Below are positions 1-4,515 of a DNA stretch of 5,750 nt, one piece after another. The position numbers were made by a program, and so were the translations under genes. The number at the start of each line of letters is the position of its first letter. Position 1 is the stretch's first letter. The DNA is from Microcaldota archaeon. Its GTDB lineage: Archaea; Micrarchaeota; Micrarchaeia; Micrarchaeales; Micrarchaeaceae. Under the pieces are notes generated by a model. It did not search any database and was not told the origin of the DNA. It worked only from the letters and a program-made list of their open reading frames with translations. Location of the stretch: positions 1 to 5,750 of the forward strand of contig JAKAPD010000039.1 of assembly GCA_021812025.1 (NCBI GenBank). The letters run 5' to 3'.

Positions 1-1
1 C

Positions 2-214
2 GGCGAACTGATGGCCACGGGGAAGGAAGAGAGCATCAGGGACGCGGCATTCCGGCTTGCCAGCAGGTTCCTATCGTATGAAGAGTATAAGAGCCTCCTT
101 GACAAGAGGCTTATGTTAAAGCCATCGGGCGAATCGGCGCCGGATGGGAGCGTCGCACCGATACCGGTTGCAAGATTCAGGATAGCGCTCAACGAACTGG
201 TTGGTTCATCTTAG
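2..214 (+). CDS. C-terminal end of an unrecognised protein (5' end outside window)
   Basis: The frame is open from the left edge of the window to a TAG stop at 212-214, so this is most likely the tail of a longer gene. The ATG at 11 is in frame, but no TATA box can be seen because the upstream sequence is missing. The visible 70 residues look helical and charged at first (GKEESIRDAAFRLASRF, then SYEEYKSLLDKRL). A Gly/Ser/Pro-rich linker follows, then a short final helix (ARFRIALNELV). I recognise no domain. An 87-base gap separates it from the next gene, which has its own promoter, so it ends its own transcription unit. A self-contained 67-residue protein starting at 11 cannot be excluded. 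Confidence 0.6.
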   Translation, partial: GELMATGKEESIRDAAFRLASRFLSYEEYKSLLDKRLMLKPSGESAPDGSVAPIPVARFRIALNELVGSS

Positions 215-269
215 CGGCAGTTTGCAAAAACGAGGTTTCAGATAAATAAAAGTTGATCTTCGGGAGGGC

Positions 270-277
270 TTAAATAT
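270..277 (+). promoter_or_regulatory. TATA box for the DUF218 gene
   Basis: The box TTAAATAT, within TTAAATATTTC, is centred about 28 bases before the ATG at 302. Archaeal transcription usually starts about 26 bases after the box centre, so the mRNA should begin at or one or two bases before the ATG. This predicts a leaderless transcript, and no Shine-Dalgarno sequence is seen in front of the start codon. Confidence 0.8.
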
Positions 278-301
278 TTCCTAACACATGTTTATTATCT
301 G

Positions 302-949
302 ATGGCCATAGTCATACCGTTGGGAAGGGGCGTCGAGGATAAGGAATTGCCCACTATTCAGACTTACTCTGTAGGTTTAGAGGCTGCGAGAAAGGCTATG
401 GATTTGCTAAGGGGAGGAGAGGAAGTGACTCTGGTGCCAAGCGGAAGGTTCAGCGGTGCGATAGCAAGAAGACCGGATAGCGGCAGCTTCTTGACCGAGG
501 CGGAGCATATGGGAGCCATTGCGAGAATCATGGGTGTGCCAAAGTCTGCGATATTGATAGAGAAAAACTCCACTACAACGCTAGGGAACTTGGTAAACGT
601 TGCAAATCTTTTGGCAAAAAGCCGTGTGAAAGCCGATGGCACTACTTATGTTGTTTGCGTGGAAGCGCAGCTTCCCCGAGCAGTTTACATGGCGCAAAGG
701 ATTTTTGGCACAGATGTAATTGGAATTCCTGTGGAAGATCCTGATTCCGCAAGCGTGCAGGTGAAAGCGATAGAGGCGATAAACATGATAATCTCGAGAG
801 TTGTACTGGGAGGAATCGCACCTGGCGATTACCGTGGGGCTACGGAGCAAGCAAAAAGGATAAACGGGTTCAAATCGTTCTTCCAAAGAATGGGCATGGT
901 GAAAGTCGCTCTCGGAGACAAAGGTAGCGCCTATTCATTGAGGGAATGA
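302..949 (+). CDS. DUF218 / YdcF-SanA-like family protein, apparently soluble
   Basis: This 215-residue protein carries the DUF218 pattern in order. It has a glycine-rich start after the first strand (PLGRG, residues 6-10) and a VPSGR turn (45-49). The signature stretch from TEAEHM (65) through GVP (78-80) and E87 to NSTTTLGN (89-96) follows. Last comes a strand running into EAQLPRA (121-127), where the family usually has a histidine or similar residue before the Arg-Ala helix. Known relatives include E. coli YdcF, SanA and ElyC, which are linked to envelope or small-molecule roles; the exact reaction is unsettled for most members. Bacterial members are often membrane-anchored, but no signal peptide or membrane segment is visible here, so a cytoplasmic location is inferred. 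The start follows from the TATA spacing. It is transcribed alone: the next gene has its own promoter. The C-terminal region after about 170 is not recognisable. Confidence 0.82.
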   Translation: MAIVIPLGRGVEDKELPTIQTYSVGLEAARKAMDLLRGGEEVTLVPSGRFSGAIARRPDSGSFLTEAEHMGAIARIMGVPKSAILIEKNSTTTLGNLVNVANLLAKSRVKADGTTYVVCVEAQLPRAVYMAQRIFGTDVIGIPVEDPDSASVQVKAIEAINMIISRVVLGGIAPGDYRGATEQAKRINGFKSFFQRMGMVKVALGDKGSAYSLRE

Positions 950-975
950 TTCAAAAGCGTAAAGTCCCTCTCCGG

Positions 976-989
976 TTGTTTTCTTTTTC
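976..989 (+). terminator. T-rich tract after the DUF218 gene
   Basis: The tract TTGTTTTCTTTTTC lies 27 bases after the stop at 949 and just before the next TATA box. Archaeal RNA polymerase often terminates in such pyrimidine/T runs without needing a hairpin, and no convincing stem precedes this one. It also forms part of a promoter-region repeat, so it may have a promoter role instead. Confidence 0.4.
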
Positions 990-1015
990 ACCACTTTTAA
1001 ATATTTCAAAGGATA
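981..1015 (+). repeat. Promoter-region repeat, copy A
   Basis: This stretch closely matches 1259-1295. Both copies have a TTCTTTTTC pyrimidine tract, a short CCA-containing spacer, TTTAAATATTTCAAA and then GGATA, differing by a few substitutions and small insertions. The resemblance extends well beyond the TATA box itself. Confidence 0.6.
996..1004 (+). promoter_or_regulatory. TATA box for the 66-residue protein gene
   Basis: The box TTTAAATAT begins 31 bases before the ATG at 1027, the spacing expected for a leaderless mRNA. This location decides the start of the downstream gene, because the in-frame ATG at 946 lies upstream of the promoter. Confidence 0.8.
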
Positions 1016-1026
1016 ACTTCTTATTT

Positions 1027-1227
1027 ATGGCAAATAAGGAAAAAAAGAAAACCCATTGCCTTTCCAGCAGGGCAGATTCCGCATCGAAGACTATGAGCTC
1101 GTATGGGAGGTGCGCGCAGGCAGAAGCGGGCATTCCGATGCTGCATGATCTATCGGACAGCGAGCTTTTGGAACTGAGGAAAAAGCTTCGTGAGGAAGAG
1201 GAGCGCAGGAACGCAGGCTATGCGTGA
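1027..1227 (+). CDS. Small charged protein of unknown function, 66 residues
   Basis: The start at 1027 is chosen because the TATA box at 996-1004 sits exactly where a leaderless promoter should. The frame stays open further upstream to an ATG at 946, but that would put the promoter inside the gene. The protein has three parts: a lysine-rich N-terminus (NKEKKK, residues 3-8), a Ser/Ala/Gly-rich middle with two cysteines (C11, C29), and an amphipathic C-terminal helix from about 41. In that helix SDSELLELRKKL leads into a run of glutamates and arginines. The basic start and acidic/basic helix would suit a small nucleic-acid or protein-binding factor, but this is only suggestive. Two cysteines alone do not make a zinc finger. 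I do not recognise a family. It is transcribed from its own promoter and is followed by another single gene with a near-identical promoter. Confidence 0.68.
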   Translation: MANKEKKKTHCLSSRADSASKTMSSYGRCAQAEAGIPMLHDLSDSELLELRKKLREEEERRNAGYA

Positions 1228-1258
1228 TTTGCAAAACAGGGATTCTCATATGGGTGCC

Positions 1259-1295
1259 TTCTTTTTCCAGCCAGTTTAAATATTTCAAATGGATA
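1259..1295 (+). repeat. Promoter-region repeat, copy B
   Basis: This is the second copy of the stretch at 981-1015, about 278 bases downstream. It shares the pyrimidine tract, the TATA box and the AAA(T)GGATA extension after the box. The coding sequences behind the two promoters show no obvious similarity. Confidence 0.6.
1275..1283 (+). promoter_or_regulatory. TATA box for the 185-residue protein gene
   Basis: The box TTTAAATAT begins 38 bases before the ATG at 1313. Transcription is expected to begin near 1305, giving a leader of only several bases. The in-frame ATG at 1289 lies too close to the box to be in the mRNA. Confidence 0.78.
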
Positions 1296-1312
1296 TATCA
1301 TCTCGTGCTATC

Positions 1313-1870
1313 ATGAACGTTACGGTCCCAAAAGTCGCTGATCGCTTTCTAGTAAGGCTTGGGATTGACAAACCGGAAGAGGAAAAAGAATCCACAATAC
1401 CAATTAAGGTTTACCTTTTCGACAACTTCTCAACAGCAAATACTGACCCGAGGCAATACATAAAGGAGCTGATGGGGAGCCAAGAGGGCGTTGAGGTCAA
1501 GATAGGTGGCAAGACATTCGTGCAGCGGATTTACGACGCGTTGGCCAGCGGCGCAGACTACCGATATGGAATCCTTTTCCTTTATGGGCGGCAAGGAAAG
1601 CCGTGTGCAGACCTGCTTCTTTACAGGGGCAAGTGGGAAGAAAGCATGGTTGGGGATGCGTTTAATTTCATAGGCAGGAGTTTCACGCCAGCTACAAGCG
1701 GGGTATTCTGTGAAACAGAAGCCGTTATAGCCGGCCTGGAGGCGTTGCTCAGGCTCGAGAGGAATACCGTAGAAGCATATATTGCCGATGCACCGAAGCT
1801 TCCAACTGGTTTTATGGCTGGCATTCACCCTAGGGGGACCCTGAACGAAGCGATAAGCAAAACCATGTGA
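1313..1870 (+). CDS. Unrecognised 185-residue protein
   Basis: Start 1313 is preferred to the in-frame ATG at 1289, which lies only 14 bases after the start of the TATA box and would precede transcription. The protein looks soluble and alpha/beta. A charged linker (residues 20-28) leads to a beta strand and turn (KVYLFDNFSTANTDP, 32-46), then VKIGGKTF (62-69). A helix and a hydrophobic strand YGILFLYGRQG (85-95) follow, then another strand ADLLLYRG (99-106). Near the end is a helix beginning ETEAVIAGLEALLRL (134-148). No signal peptide or membrane segment is visible. The ETEAVIAGLEALL helix recalls the second conserved helix of RNase H-like folds, but the other acidic motifs are not evident. 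It has its own promoter and is followed by a hairpin terminator, so it is probably monocistronic. I assign no function. Confidence 0.78.
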   Translation: MNVTVPKVADRFLVRLGIDKPEEEKESTIPIKVYLFDNFSTANTDPRQYIKELMGSQEGVEVKIGGKTFVQRIYDALASGADYRYGILFLYGRQGKPCADLLLYRGKWEESMVGDAFNFIGRSFTPATSGVFCETEAVIAGLEALLRLERNTVEAYIADAPKLPTGFMAGIHPRGTLNEAISKTM

Positions 1871-1876
1871 AAATGC

Positions 1877-1905
1877 AAAAACGTAAGTTTCCGTAACGTT
1901 TTTTT
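1877..1905 (+). terminator. Hairpin plus T run after the 185-residue protein gene
   Basis: AAAAACGT at 1877-1884 pairs perfectly with ACGTTTTT at 1896-1903 across an 11-base loop, and the T run continues to 1905. It starts seven bases after the stop codon and ends 15 bases before the next TATA box. It therefore separates this gene from the operon downstream. The stem is A/T-rich and the T run alone could suffice in archaea. Confidence 0.65.
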
Positions 1906-1919
1906 ACTTTTAAAAACCC

Positions 1920-1928
1920 TTTAAATAT
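1920..1928 (+). promoter_or_regulatory. TATA box for the three-gene NADAR operon
   Basis: The box TTTAAATAT, followed by CTGG, begins 40 bases before the ATG at 1960. Transcription would begin near 1950, leaving a leader of roughly ten bases without a clear Shine-Dalgarno sequence. No comparable box is seen before the next two genes, so this promoter probably serves all three. Confidence 0.78.
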
Positions 1929-1959
1929 CTGGAAAATCATATATCTTATACGTGGTTAA

Positions 1960-2727
1960 ATGATAGCGCTTTCTAAGAATGCAGAAGAATTGAACCAGAG
2001 ATTGACGCGATTTGCGCTTGCCCCGCAGCAAGGAAAGGAAGTTTTGATAAAAGGCCTTCTTGCAGACATGCCGCGATTGGTGGACAGCGAAGCAACGCTG
2101 CAGATGATAGCAGACATGAATGATAAGCAAGGGATATTCCAGAACAAACTGACAGAAGCTGCGGCTACGGCGTTCGAGGTGCCTGTAGAGATAGGGGGCA
2201 GGCTGTTCAACGACTGGGCACAGGATTATATTATTGTGGCATTGAGCAGGCAAGGGAACGTGCTTGGTGTATCCATGCAGAATGCACCGGAAAAATTCCT
2301 CCATTATGCGGTGTCTAAAGCAGTCTGCACAATATTGCTAAACGGCGATGTTGAGATGGGCGGCGATATAACATGCCAAAGCAACAGGGATTATCTTGCC
2401 CAGCTCGGCATAAAGGTTGGCAAAGATGTTTATTTCGGGGGAATAAAGCCAGTCATAATAGATGGCCGTTCTGTGTGCCTGGCAGGCGGGAGCGTACACC
2501 TGAGCGAGCAGCTCAGAAGGCACCTTGCAGATGAGTTCATGCCAGTAAGCCAGCAGAAGAATGATACGCTGGCCGGCGCAGGCGAGATCACGTTCGCGCA
2601 GGCCACTGCATTGCTTATGCAGCACGACATAAGAGAGGTCTCGCTCGATTCGCATCATGCCGAGCTATTAGAAAGGCTTCCGGAGATGATAAGGAGGGAT
2701 CCTGAGAACCTGAAGCTCTATTCGTGA
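1960..2727 (+). CDS. Unrecognised 255-residue protein, first gene of the NADAR operon
   Basis: This is a soluble protein with no signal peptide or membrane segment. The first 70 residues are mainly helical. A probable alpha/beta core follows: VEIGGRLF (76-83), DWAQDYIIVAL (85-95), LLNGDVEMGGDITC (126-139), VYFGGIKPVII (157-167) and VCLAGGSVHL (172-181). The last 70 residues are again helical. The pair W-x-x-D (W86, D89) and E-x-GGD-I (132-137) recalls guanidine-modifying enzymes such as agmatine deiminase or dimethylargininase. However, the protein is short for those families and lacks a recognisable catalytic His and C-terminal Cys, so I do not assign that function. The start is the first ATG after the predicted transcription start; a GTG at 1952 is out of use because its frame stops at once. 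Its stop codon overlaps the next start (TGATG), implying coupled translation with the second gene. Confidence 0.8.
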   Translation: MIALSKNAEELNQRLTRFALAPQQGKEVLIKGLLADMPRLVDSEATLQMIADMNDKQGIFQNKLTEAAATAFEVPVEIGGRLFNDWAQDYIIVALSRQGNVLGVSMQNAPEKFLHYAVSKAVCTILLNGDVEMGGDITCQSNRDYLAQLGIKVGKDVYFGGIKPVIIDGRSVCLAGGSVHLSEQLRRHLADEFMPVSQQKNDTLAGAGEITFAQATALLMQHDIREVSLDSHHAELLERLPEMIRRDPENLKLYS

Positions 2728-3653
2728 TGGTGGAAGAAATGTCAACGATAACGTCAGGATTGAACACGCAGATGCTCGATATACTAAAGGAGCAGGGGAA
2801 AAGTTTCTCCGAAAAGAAAGAAACCGCTTATGGCTGGAAAATCCAATTAACACCGACCAGCCTGATAATATGCATAAAGCCGGGCCATAGCACAAGCGCA
2901 GGGATAAGGGACCAAGAACTTGATGCTTTAGGACTTCGACCGCATCCTGGGGCGGCATTCGAAAAAATAACTGTTCTGGGGTATGAGGATGGGCTGCAAG
3001 ATGACAAGGCCGTGCTGTCTTACACATTCAGGCCAAGATACGAGCAGAACATTTCATCGCAGAACTTCTCGAGAGGCTCTACTTTCTATTCCGTACAGAT
3101 GGACAAGGCGACAACCGGCTACTGGCATTCCAACAGGAATGTCTCTGATAGGTCGATTCTACTTTTCATAGAATCAGGAAAAAAGACATACGGGCAGGAA
3201 GTGGCAGAGCTGAATGTAAGATACGAGGACCTCGAAGCCGCGGTATATGCCAACTTCATGGAAAAATGGGGGTTCTTCTATTTGCCTAAAGAGGCAAGAG
3301 GCAAGATAATGCAGCTAGATGATGAATATGCCAGAAAACTGGCAGAGCTTGATGAGCAGCAGAAGTCCTTGCTCGCACTGCCTGCAGGCAGGGAGACAAA
3401 TCCCATGGTCACAGTTAAGCATTTCGAGAAGAACATAGGCGCGGCATCCGAAGCCCACGCGCAGAAAGTCAAAGATGTGATAAGGAACGCAGGGCTAGAA
3501 AATCATGTGGTTCACGTGCTACTTGATGCATACGAAAAGGACTGCGTAAACTATTTCAACCCCGTAGATGGAATGCTCTCTAGGTATTATAACGAGCTCG
3601 ACGAGATAAATGCCAGGTACGGTATGCCATTGAGCTCCAGCGTTGTGGGGTGA
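2727..3653 (+). CDS. Unrecognised 308-residue protein, second gene of the NADAR operon
   Basis: The ATG at 2727 shares its A with the TGA that ends the previous gene, a classic translational-coupling overlap. A GTG at 2724 and an ATG at 2739 (with GGTGG at 2729-2733 before it) are alternative starts. The N-terminal half looks like a beta-rich domain: WKIQLTPTSLIICIKPG (37-53), VLSYTFRPRYE (96-106) and a Ser/Gly/aromatic stretch SRGSTFYSVQMD (115-126). A YWHSNRNVSDRSILLFIES segment (132-150) ends it. From about 165 it is helical, with a likely coiled coil at 190-217 rich in D/E/K/L/A. A tail containing two Tyr/Asp/Asn-rich helices completes it. No signal peptide or membrane segment is visible and I recognise no family. 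Position suggests that it works with the first gene product and perhaps with the NADAR protein; that is inference from operon layout only. Confidence 0.8.
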   Translation: MVEEMSTITSGLNTQMLDILKEQGKSFSEKKETAYGWKIQLTPTSLIICIKPGHSTSAGIRDQELDALGLRPHPGAAFEKITVLGYEDGLQDDKAVLSYTFRPRYEQNISSQNFSRGSTFYSVQMDKATTGYWHSNRNVSDRSILLFIESGKKTYGQEVAELNVRYEDLEAAVYANFMEKWGFFYLPKEARGKIMQLDDEYARKLAELDEQQKSLLALPAGRETNPMVTVKHFEKNIGAASEAHAQKVKDVIRNAGLENHVVHVLLDAYEKDCVNYFNPVDGMLSRYYNELDEINARYGMPLSSSVVG

Positions 3654-3678
3654 ATTTATAGAGTGTGCATCGAGACCT

Positions 3679-4326
3679 ATGAGCTCCGATCCTAAGAGCT
3701 TCAAAGAAACGCCATGGCATCGCGAACACAGGGAACAGTATGAGAGAATCCACAAAGACTTCGACGCGATATCCGGAAGAATAGAAGAAATAGTAAGAGC
3801 AGGCATCAAGCCAGGGCGGGCCGATACTTCCCTGCTGAAAATGCAAAGGGGCAAGGTACCGGAAGGCCACATATTCTTCTACGGAGTCCAGGACATGCAG
3901 AACGCTTTCCTTGACAATTTCTATCCATGCGCATTCACCGTGGATGGGGCGACCTATGCGAGTTCGGAACATTTCTATCAGAGCAGGAAAACAGGCGATC
4001 ATGAGTTGAGGGCATGGATCATTGCTGCTCCGACCGCTGCCGAGGCAAAAAGGAGGGGCAATTCGCTAAAGCCAGGGCAGATGACAAAAGACTGGGATAC
4101 CAAGAAGATAGAAGCCATGAAAGAGGCTCTTCTAAATAAGTTCTGTTACGGGTACTCTATCAACGGTGAACCGCTAAGGGACATGCTGCTCGCAACAGGT
4201 ACTAAGAAAATGCACGAGGATAGCCCTGGTGACAAAATCTGGGGCGTTGAAGGTCTTGACCTGCTGGGACTCGTGCTTGTGCTGACCAGGCAGTCATTGC
4301 TGATCGAGGGCTTTCATAGGAGCTAA
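3679..4326 (+). CDS. NADAR-family (YbiA / DUF1768-like) protein, third gene of the operon
   Basis: The C-terminal 150 of 215 residues fit the NADAR domain. HIFFYG (64-69) and a D-N-F-Y-P strand (79-83) lead to the hallmark SSEHFYQSRK (95-104). Then come APTAAEAKRRGN (117-128), an aspartate-tryptophan-led helix DWDTKKIEAMKEALLNKF (138-155), LLATGTKK (170-177), DSPGDKIWG (181-189) and a final LG-x3-L-x3-R-x2-L helix. E97, W139 and D185 sit where the family's pocket residues are expected. Bacterial YbiA is reported to cleave the N-glycosidic bond of riboflavin intermediates, and other NADAR proteins remove ADP-ribose from guanine, antagonising DarT-type toxins. Which activity applies here cannot be read from sequence. 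About 60 charged residues precede the domain. Start: the frame runs open to a TTG at 3643, but ATG 3679 is the first standard start, 25 bases after the previous stop. No promoter is evident, so co-transcription is likely. Confidence 0.88.
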   Translation: MSSDPKSFKETPWHREHREQYERIHKDFDAISGRIEEIVRAGIKPGRADTSLLKMQRGKVPEGHIFFYGVQDMQNAFLDNFYPCAFTVDGATYASSEHFYQSRKTGDHELRAWIIAAPTAAEAKRRGNSLKPGQMTKDWDTKKIEAMKEALLNKFCYGYSINGEPLRDMLLATGTKKMHEDSPGDKIWGVEGLDLLGLVLVLTRQSLLIEGFHRS

Positions 4327-4350
4327 TAGCAAGCCATACGCCGCAAAACC

Positions 4351-4359
4351 ATTTTATAA
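4351..4359 (+). promoter_or_regulatory. Possible weak TATA box in the gap after the NADAR gene
   Basis: ATTTTATAA resembles an archaeal TATA box but departs from the TTTAAATAT form used by the six other promoters here. If active, it would start transcription near 4381, in front of a 20-codon frame at 4383-4445. Without that context it could be chance A/T sequence. Confidence 0.3.
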
Positions 4360-4382
4360 GTCCGCTGCCTAACGCAATAACT

Positions 4383-4445
4383 TTGAAGCTTGCGCTGCCG
4401 TTTGGACAGGTCATTGCAGATGCAATTGGCGCCCCGTTTGCATAA
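4383..4445 (+). CDS. Candidate 20-residue leaderless microprotein or small RNA
   Basis: A TTG start at 4383 opens a 20-codon frame (reading LKLALPFGQVIADAIGAPFA, with the start translated as Met) ending in TAA at 4443-4445. The start lies 32 bases after the beginning of the TATA-like box at 4351, close to the spacing of the confirmed leaderless genes in this window. The peptide would be mostly hydrophobic. Against it: TTG is a rare start for leaderless mRNAs, the frame is very short and the box is non-standard. The same stretch could instead be a small RNA ending at the hairpin at 4455-4478, or simply spacer. Confidence 0.18.
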   Translation: MKLALPFGQVIADAIGAPFA

Positions 4446-4454
4446 AAGGTAGCG

Positions 4455-4484
4455 GCCGTTGGCAATTTCCCAATCGGCACTTTT
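4455..4484 (+). terminator. Hairpin and short T run before the membrane protein gene
   Basis: GCCGTTGG at 4455-4462 pairs with CCAA at 4470-4473 and CGGC at 4475-4478, with one bulged T and a seven-base loop. TTTT follows at 4481-4484. This G/C-rich stem could end the NADAR operon transcript or a small transcript from the gap. The T run merges into the next TATA box, so a promoter-proximal role is also possible. Confidence 0.45.
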
Positions 4485-4490
4485 AAATAT
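4482..4490 (+). promoter_or_regulatory. TATA box for the membrane protein gene
   Basis: The box TTTAAATAT, followed by CTAAA, begins 34 bases before the ATG at 4516. This predicts a leaderless or nearly leaderless mRNA and supports the first ATG as the start. Confidence 0.8.
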
Positions 4491-4515
4491 CTAAATCGAC
4501 AGCATCAATCATCGT

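Noticed and set aside
581..886. Minus-strand open frame of 101 codons opposite the DUF218 gene
   Set aside because: It is a shadow of a well-supported gene, cysteine/tyrosine/histidine-rich and without a promoter.
946..1026. Upstream in-frame ATG at 946 for the small protein gene
   Set aside because: The TATA box at 996-1004 would lie inside the gene, and the extra residues are just translated promoter sequence.
1289..1312. In-frame ATG at 1289 for the 185-residue protein
   Set aside because: It lies 14 bases after the start of the TATA box, upstream of the expected transcription start; ATG 1313 fits the spacing.
1712..1756. RNase H-like helix resemblance (ETEAVIAGLEALLRL) in the 185-residue protein
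   Set aside because: The other conserved acidic motifs of RNase H-like enzymes are not found in the expected order.
3329..3344. Six-base-pair stem with an AAAA loop inside a coding region
   Set aside because: Short, not followed by a T run and explained by the codons; no sign of a regulatory role.
3378..3391. Perfect 14-base palindrome CTGCCTGCAGGCAG
   Set aside because: It lies within codons of the 308-residue protein and occurs only once; most likely chance.
2727..3653. DarT toxin as partner of the NADAR protein
   Set aside because: The 308-residue protein lacks recognisable DarT motifs; the idea is kept only as a hypothesis about function by context.
3643..3678. TTG at 3643 as the start of the NADAR gene
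   Set aside because: It would need a rare start codon overlapping the previous gene, and the added residues are unlike the rest; ATG 3679 is preferred.
3580..4002. Minus-strand open frame of 140 codons opposite the operon
   Set aside because: It overlaps the end of one gene and the start of the NADAR gene, has no TATA box and a shadow-like composition.
4202..4480. Minus-strand open frame covering the gap after the NADAR gene
   Set aside because: Half of it is antisense to the conserved NADAR C-terminus and it has no promoter box; its sequence suggests no domain.
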